Source: Streptomyces avermitilis MA-4680 = NBRC 14893 (lineage in GTDB: Bacteria; Actinomycetota; Actinomycetes; Streptomycetales; Streptomycetaceae). From it: 64,000 nt of DNA. The notes below the pieces were generated by a model. The model saw nothing but the letters and a program-made list of their open reading frames with translations, made no database searches and had not been told where the DNA came from. How positions within the stretch are numbered: position 1 is the first letter of the stretch; each line of letters begins with the position of its first letter. This document shows positions 19,476-27,391 of the stretch, piece by piece. Position numbers and translations under genes: made by a program. The stretch is from NCBI RefSeq assembly GCF_000009765.2, contig NC_003155.5:2480001-2544000 (forward strand), given 5' to 3'.

Positions 19476-19556
19476 CGGGGCTGGAGCCGGGGCTGGGGCT
19501 GGGGCTGGGGGCTGGGGCTGGGGCTGGGGCTGGGGCTGGGGCTGGGGGCTGGGGCC
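19476..19556 (+). repeat. G-rich GGGGCT tandem array
   Basis: About ten units of GGGGCT (two with five Gs) run head to tail on the plus strand and end in GGGGCCC. The array sits in the 104-bp gap between two convergent genes. Many consecutive G4 runs make a stable G-quadruplex plausible on the plus strand or its RNA. Confidence 0.9.
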
Positions 19557-19562
19557 CGGCCG

Positions 19563-19997
19563 TTACCGGCGCGGCGGCGAAGGCGAAGGCGACCGCTTGT
19601 CACCCGGGTCCCGCCCGCCTGTCCCGCTCCGATGGCGCCGGAGCAGTGCCGTGAGCGCGCAGCACAAGCAGTCCGAGGCCGTTCCCGCGGCCCCGGGTCC
19701 CCGCGCCCCCACCCGGTCCGTCGCGTCCGCCCCCTGCGGCTCCCGCTGGCATGGCGCGGCGTCGCCCGGCACGCCCTGCGGGCCGGGACAGCCGTCCGTG
19801 TGCCGACCGATCAGTGCCTCAAGGTCCGTGAGCAGTTCCTCGCTCTGCTTCACCCGCTGGGACAACGCCCTTACCCGGGCGCTCTGACCGCCGATCTGCC
19901 GTCTGCTGACGATCAGCCGCTCGTACTCCTCCAGGGTCAGCGCGACCGCCTCGCGACCGCCGAGCGTGATGTGCCGCGGTTGTAGTTGTCTGGCCAC
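19563..19997 (-). CDS. hypothetical protein with coiled-coil segment
   Basis: 144 residues, not assigned to a family. The first 70 residues look real: RHITLGGREAVALTLEEYERLI, then a heptad-like stretch (ARVRALSQRVKQSEELLTDLEALIG). The beginning resembles the VALTLEEYERL strand-helix of Phd/YefM-type antitoxins, but no toxin gene lies beside it. The second half is Gly/Ala/Pro/Arg-rich and low complexity. The start is GTG 19997 with GGAGG seven bases upstream. It ends against the G-rich array. A DNA-binding or scaffold role is only a guess. Confidence 0.5.
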   Translation of the reverse strand: MARQLQPRHITLGGREAVALTLEEYERLIVSRRQIGGQSARVRALSQRVKQSEELLTDLEALIGRHTDGCPGPQGVPGDAAPCQREPQGADATDRVGARGPGAAGTASDCLCCALTALLRRHRSGTGGRDPGDKRSPSPSPPRR

Positions 19998-20105
19998 TGG
20001 GGTCCTCCGCCCTGTCCCTCGCTGTCGCCGTCACCACGCGCGCGTAGTCGGGGAGTCATGTGAGTCGTCCGGCTGTTCGCGAGCCGTCGGTGTCGGAAGA
20101 ACGCG

Positions 20106-20138
20106 AGAGGGCCCCCGGATGGTTCCGGTGGGCCCTCT
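20106..20138. terminator. hairpin downstream of cbtA
   Basis: AGAGGGCCCCCGG (20106-20118) pairs with CCGGTGGGCCCTCT (20125-20138) with one bulge. It lies about 40 bases past the cbtA stop on the minus strand. Confidence 0.7.
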
Positions 20139-20176
20139 GGGCGTCGACGCTGTCCGAAATTACCGGGGCGATGTCC

Positions 20177-20935
20177 TTACTGGGGTACGGGAGTGGCCTG
20201 CGCGGGCGCGACCGGTTCCGTGCGCGGAGCGAGCAGCCGTTGCGCCAACTCCCCGAAGATCAGGCCGAATCCGGTCCACAGGGTGAGCTGGATGGCGAGG
20301 GCGGAGGTCCGGAACCGCCACAGCAGGGTGGCCGGGAAATCCTTCGGGACCTCGTTGATGACCGGCAGGAACGCGTACGCGAGACCGATCGCGAGGCCGA
20401 AGAAGGCGACCGCCGCGACGGTGGCGTACCACGTACCCCACCTGGGTGCGAGCCGCTTGCCGAGGATCACCGCGGCGACCGCGAGGAGCACGCTGAGCAC
20501 CATCATCAGGAAGTACAGGGTCGTGCGCTTGCCGATCGTGTCGGGGTCGCCGACCGACGGCGGGTTGGCCGGGTACTTCAGGAACGGCACGACGTACACG
20601 GCGAGCAGGGCCGTGGCCGAGAGCAGCAGGGCCGTGGCACGCGGCGTGAAGCGGCCGACGCGGCCGAGGGCGAAGCAGTAGGCGAGGGCGGCTATGCCGC
20701 CGAAGGCGACGCCGTAGACCAGGACCCCGGTGGCGAGGCCGCCGGTGGACTGGAGGCCGCGGCTGACCAGTTCGACCTCGTGCTCGTGCGCCGGGGCATG
20801 GGCCTCTTCGAATCCGATGGCGTCGTCGACGCCGGGTTCGCCCAGGAAGTAGGCGACGAGGAGGGCGAGCACGCCGGCCCCCAGGCCGGCGAGCATGCCC
20901 CGCACGAGAAGGTTTCTGACAGTTGTGGAGTTCAT
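20177..20935 (-). CDS. cbtA: cobalt transporter subunit CbtA
   Basis: A 252-residue membrane protein with about five hydrophobic segments (LLVRGMLAGLGAGVLALLVAY first). It matches CbtA, the predicted cobalt permease subunit co-occurring with CbtB under B12 riboswitches. A histidine-containing stretch (EEAHAPAHEHEVEL) lies after the first membrane segment, and PFLKYPANPP is a typical CbtA motif. It starts 19 bases after the cbtB stop, forming a two-gene operon. Cobalt specificity rests on family knowledge and the upstream riboswitch. Confidence 0.88.
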   Translation of the reverse strand: MNSTTVRNLLVRGMLAGLGAGVLALLVAYFLGEPGVDDAIGFEEAHAPAHEHEVELVSRGLQSTGGLATGVLVYGVAFGGIAALAYCFALGRVGRFTPRATALLLSATALLAVYVVPFLKYPANPPSVGDPDTIGKRTTLYFLMMVLSVLLAVAAVILGKRLAPRWGTWYATVAAVAFFGLAIGLAYAFLPVINEVPKDFPATLLWRFRTSALAIQLTLWTGFGLIFGELAQRLLAPRTEPVAPAQATPVPQ

Positions 20936-20954
20936 GGGTGTGCGGCGTCCCTCG

Positions 20955-21176
20955 TCAGTGGCAGGGGAAGCCGAGGAGGTGGCGGGCGTCGTGCACCCAC
21001 TCGTGGACGTCCGCGCCGTTGACCACGGAGGTGGCTCCCTGCTCGGCGCCGACGAAGTACAGCAGGACGAGCATCAGAATGCCGAAGAAGACCGCCCAAG
21101 GGACGATCGCGCCGATCGGCAGCTTGGCGGGAAGAGCGGGAGTGGTGGCTGTCGGCTGGGCGACGGTCTGCGCCAT
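20955..21176 (-). CDS. cbtB: cobalt transporter subunit CbtB
   Basis: A 73-residue protein with one membrane segment (GAIVPWAVFFGILMLVLLYFVG) and the characteristic histidine-rich C-terminus HEWVHDARHLLGFPCH, a likely metal-binding site. I chose the ATG at 21176 because GAGGAGG lies seven bases upstream; the frame extends further but would run into the riboswitch. It is the first gene of cbtBA. Confidence 0.9.
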   Translation of the reverse strand: MAQTVAQPTATTPALPAKLPIGAIVPWAVFFGILMLVLLYFVGAEQGATSVVNGADVHEWVHDARHLLGFPCH

Positions 21177-21227
21177 GGCAGGACCTCCTCGGGAGTTCGC
21201 GTCCCATCTCGGTGGTGCACAGGACGA

Positions 21228-21370
21228 CAGCCGCGGGTCTGACTTGCGAGGCGCTTCGCCCATCGGGGCGGCTCGTCTCGTTCACAGTGGCGCGACCGTG
21301 CCGGATTTCCACCGGCTTCCGCTATGCCGTCGTCGTTATCGCACCGACCGTACCGCGTGCCGGGTCCCTG
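21228..21370 (-). promoter_or_regulatory. cobalamin riboswitch in the cbtBA leader
   Basis: On the minus strand the core reads GCGGAAGCCGGTGGAAATCC then GGCACGGTCGCGCCACTGTG (21279-21322), followed by a hairpin-rich segment and AAGTCAGACC (near 21237-21247), matching the conserved G(A)A..CCGGTG..AATCCGG, CGCCACTGT and B12-box-like AGTCAGA elements. It lies 50-190 bases upstream of cbtB. High B12 should repress cobalt uptake. Confidence 0.9.
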
Positions 21371-21534
21371 GCCAAGACCGGGCCGCCTGCCGTGATCTTC
21401 GTGCGGCACAGGACGGCCGGCCGGAGTGACGCAGGGGTCAGCGGTGCTGGGCGCGCCGGCGGTGACAGCGGCGGGCGGAGTGCGCCGGCCTCGGCTCCCG
21501 CGCCGGCCCCGGCGGACCGCCGCCCGCCGATGTC

Positions 21535-22050
21535 GTAGACGCTGTAGTCGCGCGGCGGGTCGATCATGCCGAACCACGCCTCGTAGATCTGCGAGTGCGG
21601 CCCGTCGACGTACGGATCGGCGGGGAGTTCGGTGTCCCGGAGCCCGGCGCGCTCGATGACGTTCCGGGTGATGTACCGCTCGGCTGTAGTGCCGGTCACC
21701 TGTTCAAGGAGTTCGCCGAGGAGCAGGTAGTTGGTGTTGGAGTACACCCCCGGAGTGCCGCCCGGGGCGCCGACGGCAGGTGCGGTGACCCCCATCTCGA
21801 TCAGTTCGGTGGGGTGAAACCGCGTGAGCCGGTTGTCGTCCAGGCTCTGGGGCCCGGTGTCCGCGAGGGCGGGGAACGCCCTGAGGGAGGGGTAGGCATA
21901 AGGAAGGTACTCGGCGAGGCCGCTGCTGTGGTTGATCAACATCCGGACCGTGATCGCGTCACCGCGTTCTCCGGGAACCAGCCTCGGAAGGTACCGGCCG
22001 ATCGGAGTGTCAAGACCGATCAGGTCACCGACGAGGAGTGCAACGCCCCG
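21535..22050 (-). pseudogene. remnant of a beta-lactamase-family serine hydrolase
   Basis: The minus strand encodes the middle of a class C beta-lactamase/D-alanyl-D-alanine carboxypeptidase-like protein: GLDTPIGRYLPRLVPGERGD, ITVRMLINHSSGL, a YSNTNYLLLGELLEQVTG block (the YxN motif) and DYSVYDIGG. The N-terminal part with the nucleophile SxxK is missing, and after DIGG the frame runs into unrelated low-complexity sequence, so the C-terminal KTG region is lost too. It is truncated at both ends and not expected to be functional. Confidence 0.8.
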
Positions 22051-22253
22051 CGCAGCAGCACCCGCTGACGCCCACCGACAGCACCAACAGGTCCTCAGCC
22101 CGTACGGGTAGGGCAGTCCCCGCCCTCAGGGTGTAGCCAGCTCCACCTTCGATTTGGGGGTGCACTGTCTCGTGACGGCGAGCGGGCGACGGCATCGTTG
22201 AACCCAGCCGATCCAAGAGGTTCACCGCTCCCGCCGCCCGGAAGGACACCGCC

Positions 22254-23138
22254 ATGAAGTCGCTGCTCTCGTCGAAGCCGGAGACGGCATACGAGACGCG
22301 GCACATGGAGCGGACGGCGGGCGGCGTGCACGACACCGCCGCACGCAGGACCCCGGCCGCTCCCGGCCCGCTCGCTTCCTTCGCCCGGTTCGTCCTGTGC
22401 GGCGGCGGAGTCGGGGTCGTCTCCAGCACCGCCGTGGCCCTGCTGGCCGCACTGATGCCCTGGGCGGTGGCGAACGCGCTGATCACCATGGCCTCCACCG
22501 TCCTCTGCACGGAGCTGCACGCACGCTTCACCTTCGGGGCCGGGCAGCGTGCCGGATGGCGTCAGCACTGGCAGTCCGCCGGGTCGGCCACGGCCGCCTA
22601 CGCGGTGACCTGCGCCGCCATGCTCGTGCTGCGCATGGTGCAGCCGTCGCCCGGGATGCTCTGCGAGCAGGCCGTCTATCTCAGCGCCGCCGCGCTCGCC
22701 GGAATCGGGCGCTTCCTGGTACTGCGCCTGTTCGTCTTCGCCACCGACCGGAACCGGAACCGGACCACGACCACGACCACAGCCACAGCCACAGCCACGG
22801 TCCGAGCGACGAGCCCTGCACGGCCGTGGGACCTGTCGGAAGCGGGGCGGGCGCGGGGCACGGAGACCATTGCTGCGCGGGTCAGGTCCTATGCCTCGGC
22901 CGACGTCAGCAGGTGCGGGGCGAGGGCGGCGACCGTTCCCGCCCTCCGGGGAAGCTCTCGGTGCCGGGCCATCAGGCGTCCCGCGCAGGGCAGTTCGACG
23001 GTGCGCCCACCGATCTCCTCAGGCCGCAACAGGCCGCACCGGTTCGCCGGTAGGAAACGCGCCGTGCGCTGCGACCCGGCTGGGTCAGCTCCGGCGGGCG
23101 GGACCGAGGCCGGCGCCTCGGCCTGCGGCGTGTGCTGA
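22254..23138 (+). CDS. GtrA-like membrane protein with aberrant C-terminal tail
   Basis: Residues about 35-165 carry four hydrophobic segments typical of GtrA-like proteins (FARFVLCGGGVGVVSSTAVA, ANALITMASTVLCTELHARF, a YAVTCAAMLVL segment and a final FLVLRLFVFAT). The family is implicated in moving lipid-linked sugars for cell-surface glycosylation. The ATG at 22254 is preceded by GGAAGGA. After residue 165 the frame enters a tandem repeat (RNRNRTTTTTT then ATATATV) and continues about 110 Arg/Ser-rich residues without family similarity. That tail runs antisense to a decayed minus-strand frame, so it may be read-through of a lost stop. The true protein may end near the repeat. Confidence 0.65.
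   Translation: MKSLLSSKPETAYETRHMERTAGGVHDTAARRTPAAPGPLASFARFVLCGGGVGVVSSTAVALLAALMPWAVANALITMASTVLCTELHARFTFGAGQRAGWRQHWQSAGSATAAYAVTCAAMLVLRMVQPSPGMLCEQAVYLSAAALAGIGRFLVLRLFVFATDRNRNRTTTTTTATATATVRATSPARPWDLSEAGRARGTETIAARVRSYASADVSRCGARAATVPALRGSSRCRAIRRPAQGSSTVRPPISSGRNRPHRFAGRKRAVRCDPAGSAPAGGTEAGASACGVC
22889..23070 (-). pseudogene. possible 3' remnant of an unidentified gene
   Basis: One minus-strand frame reads LRPEEIGGRTVELPCAGRLM then ARHRELPRRAGTVAALAPHL and ends in a TAG at 22889-22891. It looks protein-like, unlike its neighbours, but has no start, ribosome binding site or recognised family. It is overlapped antisense by the GtrA-like tail. Confidence 0.25.
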
Positions 23139-23387
23139 CGACGGCGTCGGCCGACCGGCGTCCTCGGTGCCGCGTTGCGGTGGGGCGGGCTTGGTCTGCC
23201 AGGCTGCTCCTGGTGGGCGCCCTCCCGTCGGGGCAGCGGCCGCCGTGGGTGGGGTGACCTGCGCGCAGTCGGCGCTCGCCCGACCGCAGCACGGCGTCCG
23301 AATCCCGCCAGACAGGGCGGCCGGCAGGCCGCAGAGTTGATACGTGGCCATCAGGACATCACCGAGACCTTTGCAAGGAGCAGACCG

Positions 23388-23894
23388 ATGACGGTCTACG
23401 CGACGATCGACAGCCCGCTGGGCGCATTGCTGCTGGTGGGCGAGGAGTCCGCCACCGCCAAGGGCGGTACCGCGCTGGCCTCCCTGTCCGTGCCGGGCCA
23501 GAAGGGCGGCGCGACCGTCCAGGACGACTGGCTCGAGAAGGCGGAGGCGTTCGACGAGATCGTCACCCAGCTCACCTCCTACTTCGACGGCAGGCTGACC
23601 CGGTTCGACATCGAGTACGTCACCGGCGGCTCGGAGTTCCAGCGGCGCGTGTGGCAGGCCCTGGAGGCCATCCCGTACGGCACCACCCTCTCCTACGGCG
23701 ACATCGCCGCGCGGATCGGCGCCCCGAGGGCCGCGGTCCGGGCCGTCGGCACGGCGATCGGCGCGAACCCGCTGCTGGTCGTCCGCCCCTGCCACCGCGT
23801 GATCGGCGCGAGCGGCGCGCTCACCGGGTACGCCGGCGGCCTGGAGCGCAAGCGGCGGCTGCTGGACCTGGAGAACGCCCACCGGGACGCCTGA
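23388..23894 (+). CDS. ogt: methylated-DNA-protein cysteine methyltransferase
   Basis: A 168-residue suicide enzyme that removes alkyl groups from O6-alkylguanine onto its own cysteine. The active-site motif PCHRVIG is intact near residue 130, preceded by the helix-turn-helix RIGAPRAAVRAVGTAIGANP that engages DNA. The N-terminal domain starts VYATIDSPLGALLLVG. The ATG at 23388 has AAGGAG eight bases upstream. It is followed 127 bases later by a 2OG-Fe(II) oxygenase gene on the same strand. A second alkylation-repair gene, Ada-AlkA, is at 58571-59989. Confidence 0.95.
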   Translation: MTVYATIDSPLGALLLVGEESATAKGGTALASLSVPGQKGGATVQDDWLEKAEAFDEIVTQLTSYFDGRLTRFDIEYVTGGSEFQRRVWQALEAIPYGTTLSYGDIAARIGAPRAAVRAVGTAIGANPLLVVRPCHRVIGASGALTGYAGGLERKRRLLDLENAHRDA

Positions 23895-24021
23895 CCGGGT
23901 TCCCGGGTCCCGGGCCCGGTCTCCGATCCGCTCTCCCCCGGCTCCCGCGCCCGGCTTCGTGTTCGCGCAGCCGGAGCCAAGATGGCGCCCACGCCCACAG
24001 CACCCGAGGAACCCGACCACC

Positions 24022-24753
24022 ATGAACGGCACCGCTCATCTGCCACCCCGCATCGGCGACCGCGTCGCCGAGTGCGACTGGTCCGCCATCACCGACGAAC
24101 TCGACGAGTACGGCAACGCCCCCACCGGGCAGCTTCTCACTCCCGCCGAGTGCCGCGGGATCGCGAACCTGTACGAGGAGCCCGACCGCTTCCGCTCGAC
24201 CGTGGACATGGCCCGCCATCGCTTCGGCTCCGGCCAGTACCGCTACTTCACCCACGAACTGCCGGACACGGTCGCCGAGTTGCGGGCGGCGTTCTATCCC
24301 CGTCTGCTACCCATCGCCCGCGACTGGGCCGAACGGCTCGGCACATCCGCCCCGTGGCCGGACAGCCTGGCGGAGTGGGTAGCGCTGTGCCACGAGGCCG
24401 GACAGGCCAGGTCCGCCCAGATCCTGCTGCGCTACGGTCCCGGCGACTGGAACGCTTTGCACCGCGACGTGTTCGGCGAGATGCTCTTCCCACTCCAGGT
24501 CGTCATCGGCCTCGACGCCCCCGAAGTCGGCTTCACCGGCGGCGAGTTCATCATGACCGAGCAGCGCCCCCGCGCACAGTCGAGGGGTTCGTCCAGGACC
24601 CTGCCCCAGGGTCACGGGCTGGTCTTCACCACCCGCGACCGGCCGGTGGCGAGCAGGCGGGGCTGGTCCACCGCGCCGATGCGGCACGGGGTGAGCACGG
24701 TCCGCTCCGGGCGACGGCACACGCTCGGCCTCGTCTTCCACGACGCCGCATGA
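24022..24753 (+). CDS. 2OG-Fe(II) oxygenase superfamily protein
   Basis: 243 residues. The double-stranded beta-helix fold is suggested by the metal motif HRD in WNALHRDVFGEMLFPLQ (about residue 155), the strand GGEFIMTEQRPRAQSR, and a distal histidine with arginine in RHGVSTVRSGRRHTLGL (about residue 225-238). Such proteins use iron and 2-oxoglutarate to hydroxylate or demethylate substrates. It follows ogt, and the family includes AlkB-type repair enzymes, so a DNA-repair role is plausible but the substrate is not shown. The start is ATG 24022, 127 bases after ogt, with a weak GAGGAA upstream. Confidence 0.82.
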   Translation: MNGTAHLPPRIGDRVAECDWSAITDELDEYGNAPTGQLLTPAECRGIANLYEEPDRFRSTVDMARHRFGSGQYRYFTHELPDTVAELRAAFYPRLLPIARDWAERLGTSAPWPDSLAEWVALCHEAGQARSAQILLRYGPGDWNALHRDVFGEMLFPLQVVIGLDAPEVGFTGGEFIMTEQRPRAQSRGSSRTLPQGHGLVFTTRDRPVASRRGWSTAPMRHGVSTVRSGRRHTLGLVFHDAA

Positions 24754-24983
24754 CCTTCGCCGCACCCGGACGGAACAGCGGCACGGCCGACGTACGTGCA
24801 CGCTGCTCGGACCGGACGGGCGGCCGTACCGCAGTAGTACACCGGGAACCCTGGGCGGACAGAAGCCGTCGAAGGTGATCACTCGACGCGGCGCTCACGA
24901 CCTGGCCCTGGCGGTAGGTGGGGCTGCGGGTCTCCTCGTTGCCCGAGGGGGTCTTCGCCGGTCGTCCCGGCGAGGGCCTGTCC

Positions 24984-25988
24984 TCACGTCATCGCGACGA
25001 CGACCTTTCCGGCCTTCGCGCGGCCCTTCTCGACGTACTCCATGGCCTGTCGGGTCTCCGCGAAAGGGAAGACACGGTCGACGACGGGACGGATCTTCCC
25101 GGTGTCGATGAGCGGCGTGAGTTCGCGCAGCTGGTCGCCGCTGGCCTTCATGAACAGGAACGAGTACGTCACGTTGCGGCGCTTGGCGCGGCGCCGGGTC
25201 CTGAAGCTCAGCGCGCTCATCGCCAGTCGCAGGATTGGCTTCGCGCCCAGCTCGCGGGCGAAGGCCGGGTCGGGAGGGCCTGCGATGCTGATGACCTTCC
25301 CGCCGGGCTTGAGTACCTGAAGGGACTTCTCGAGCGTCTCGCCGCCGAGGGTGTCCAGGACGACGTCGTAGCCGTGAAGGACCGTCTCGAAAGCCTGCTT
25401 CTTGTAGTCGACGACGACGTCCGCGCCGAGCTCCTTCATCAGGTCGGCCTTGGCCGTGCTCGCGGTGGTGGCCACGTGCGCGCCCAGCTGCTTCGCCAGC
25501 TGGACGGCGATGGTGCCGACGCCGCCGGAGCCCGCGTGGATGAGGACCTTCTGACCTGGCATCACGCGTGCCCGCTCGACCAGCGCCTGCCACGAGGTCA
25601 GGGCCACCAGGGGTAGGGACGCGGCCTCCTCCATGGTGAGCGTGGCCGGTTTGGCCGCCACGTCGTCCTGGTGGACGGCGATGAGTTCGGCGAACGTACC
25701 GATGCGATCCTTGTCGGGCCGCGCGTAGACCTCGTCGCCCACCGCGAACCGCGTGACGGCCGATCCCACTTGGACCACCACCCCGGCGAGGTCGTTGCCC
25801 AGGATGAGCGGGAGACGGTACGGCAGGAACGCCTTGAAGTCCCCGTCGCGGAGCCTGAGGTCCAGCGGGTTGACGCTCGCCGCGTGGATCTGGACCAGGA
25901 TGTCGTCGGCGCCCACCTGCGGGTCCGGCATCTCACCGGCGCGGACGCCGGCTTTGTCGCCGTACCGCTCGATCATGAAGGTCTTCAT
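24984..25988 (-). CDS. NADP-dependent MDR oxidoreductase (quinone reductase-like)
   Basis: A 334-residue medium-chain dehydrogenase/reductase without the zinc-binding cysteines, so of the quinone oxidoreductase/enoyl reductase branch. The GroES-like N-domain has LGNDLAGVVVQVGS and GDEVYARPDKDRIGTFAEL; the Rossmann nucleotide motif is HAGSGGVGTIAVQLAKQLGA near residue 145; the C-terminus ends GKVVVAM. The ATG at 25988 is followed upstream by a 170-base gap and then a divergent, broken TetR-type gene that would normally be its repressor. Substrate unknown. Confidence 0.92.
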   Translation of the reverse strand: MKTFMIERYGDKAGVRAGEMPDPQVGADDILVQIHAASVNPLDLRLRDGDFKAFLPYRLPLILGNDLAGVVVQVGSAVTRFAVGDEVYARPDKDRIGTFAELIAVHQDDVAAKPATLTMEEAASLPLVALTSWQALVERARVMPGQKVLIHAGSGGVGTIAVQLAKQLGAHVATTASTAKADLMKELGADVVVDYKKQAFETVLHGYDVVLDTLGGETLEKSLQVLKPGGKVISIAGPPDPAFARELGAKPILRLAMSALSFRTRRRAKRRNVTYSFLFMKASGDQLRELTPLIDTGKIRPVVDRVFPFAETRQAMEYVEKGRAKAGKVVVAMT

Positions 25989-26176
25989 CGTCGTCTCCGT
26001 TCCTCGTCCGCGAAGGGACGGGATCGCTGTTCATCCTGGGCTTCTCCCAGGGCGGGACACTTTGTGGTGTTTGCTCCGGCCCCTTGGAGCCCCTCGCCGA
26101 TGCGGCGGACATCCGCCGACGCGGCTTCTGCCTGCCGCGGGCCTCAAGAGCGGCTCGGCCACCGGGAGCCAGCCGC

Positions 26177-26621
26177 CATGCCTTCGGCGTCAGGCCACTG
26201 GTGCGGGCCGGCGGGTCGTGGAAACCGCGTCCCGACTGTTCCGGGAGCAAGGCACCCGCGTCAGCGTCGCCGACCTCATGAAGGCGTCCGGCCCGACCCA
26301 CGGCGGCTTCTACAAGCAGTTCACTTCCAAGGAGGCCCTCATCGGCGAAGCCACCGCCCACGCGTTCGACGAACTCGCCCGGCTCCGCAATGACGGACTC
26401 GAGCAGCATGCCGGGCAGCGCGACGCCGCCCAGCAGGCACTGATCGACACCACCGAGGGAGTGAGCGACTTCGCCGAATGGCTCACCGTCGAGGACCGGG
26501 ACGGCATCACCCGTCTGTGCACCATGCTCGGCGCACTCATCCCGGCCCGAGCCACCAAAGACCCCCACTCTCCGAGGAAATCCTCACCACCGCGCGCGCA
26601 GCATTGACGGCAACCAGCTGA
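26177..26621 (+). pseudogene. frameshifted TetR-family regulator
   Basis: The DNA-binding part is clear: VVETASRLFREQGTRVSVAD followed by LMKASGPTHGGFYKQFTSKE. No proper start lies in frame upstream; only a GTG at 26218 is available and would cut the first helix. The central part is shortened, and after ALIPARATKDP the frame shifts: the family-like C-terminus LSEEILTTARAALTATS is found in another frame ending at 26621. The gene therefore has both a deletion and a frameshift. It diverges from the intact oxidoreductase gene at 25988, its probable former target. Confidence 0.75.
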
Positions 26622-26931
26622 TCGACGACAGTCAGCCGATCAGGGGCACGGCGCCGGGCAGCAGATCCAAGTCGCCCGCGCCAGCGCGAGCGCCCGCCCT
26701 TGCCTGCTGCGGCCCACACCCGGCGGCCCACACCCGGCGGCCCACACCCGGTCCAGGCCTGAACCGGATCGGCGCGCCGATCGGGGTGCGCGGCGGACAG
26801 GTACTCCATGACGGTTGTTTCGCAGACACGAACGAGCCGCGTCAGGCGAACCGGGTCGACGGTGTGGCGGGCTCGCCACAGGTACGGCCAGCAGTCGCGG
26901 CATGCCGTTCGAGCCCGCCGGGGCCGGCCGC
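26622..26931. other. intergenic remnant region with 14-bp triple repeat
   Basis: No gene supported. The notable item is CGGCCCACACCCGG repeated three times in tandem (26710-26751, perfect). The rest shows no domain-like translation on either strand. Confidence 0.6.
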
Positions 26932-27261
26932 TTACGCCTGCTGCGGCTGACCGTCCCGCCGGCTGTCATGCTGGGCGAGGAGGGACAGCAGGTCCGCCAC
27001 GGTCGAGCCGTTGTCCGCCGGGTGCCGCAGGAAAGTGCCCGGCTGAATGCGGTACGTATTGGAACGTCCCTGCCGGGTGTGGGTGAGATAGCCGCCCTGC
27101 TCCAGATCGGAAATGATCTTCTGGACCGCCCGCTCGGTGAGTCTGCAGTGCGCGGCGATATCGCGAATACGCACGGTGGGATCCTCGGCGATCGCAGACA
27201 GCACGCGAGCGTGATTGGTCAGAAATGTCCAGCCTGTATGTGTCTCAGGTACGTCACCCAT
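26932..27261 (-). CDS. winged-helix transcriptional regulator (MarR/ArsR-like)
   Basis: A 109-residue protein that is almost entirely a winged helix: WTFLTNHARVLSAIAEDPTV, RIRDIAAHCRLTERAVQKII as recognition helix, then the wing GGYLTHTRQGRSNTYRI. No cysteine cluster or other sensor domain is visible. It begins at ATG 27261 and diverges from the STAS-ANTAR gene, with a palindrome in the shared 130-bp region. The C-terminus is short and polar. Target and effector unknown; regulation of the divergent gene is a reasonable inference. Confidence 0.82.
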   Translation of the reverse strand: MGDVPETHTGWTFLTNHARVLSAIAEDPTVRIRDIAAHCRLTERAVQKIISDLEQGGYLTHTRQGRSNTYRIQPGTFLRHPADNGSTVADLLSLLAQHDSRRDGQPQQA

Positions 27262-27301
27262 GCCGCCAGGATAGGACGCTCCATTCGCGTAAACCAAAGG
27301 G

Positions 27302-27315
27302 TGAAATTCGTTTCA
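27302..27315. promoter_or_regulatory. palindrome TGAAATTCGTTTCA between divergent regulators
   Basis: TGAAA-TTCG-TTTCA has perfect 5-bp arms and lies 41 bp from the winged-helix gene start and 77 bp from the STAS-ANTAR start. It is a candidate operator for the winged-helix regulator. It stands out as AT-rich in this genome. Confidence 0.45.
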
Positions 27316-27391
27316 TGTATCTCTTGACGGGTGAGACACCAGAGGGTGAGTCTGGACGCGGAGACGACTGGATGCCTCAGGAGCGGCCGCC

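Noticed and set aside
20955..21263. Longer N-terminus for cbtB
   Set aside because: Would overlap the riboswitch; the ATG at 21176 with GAGGAGG is better.
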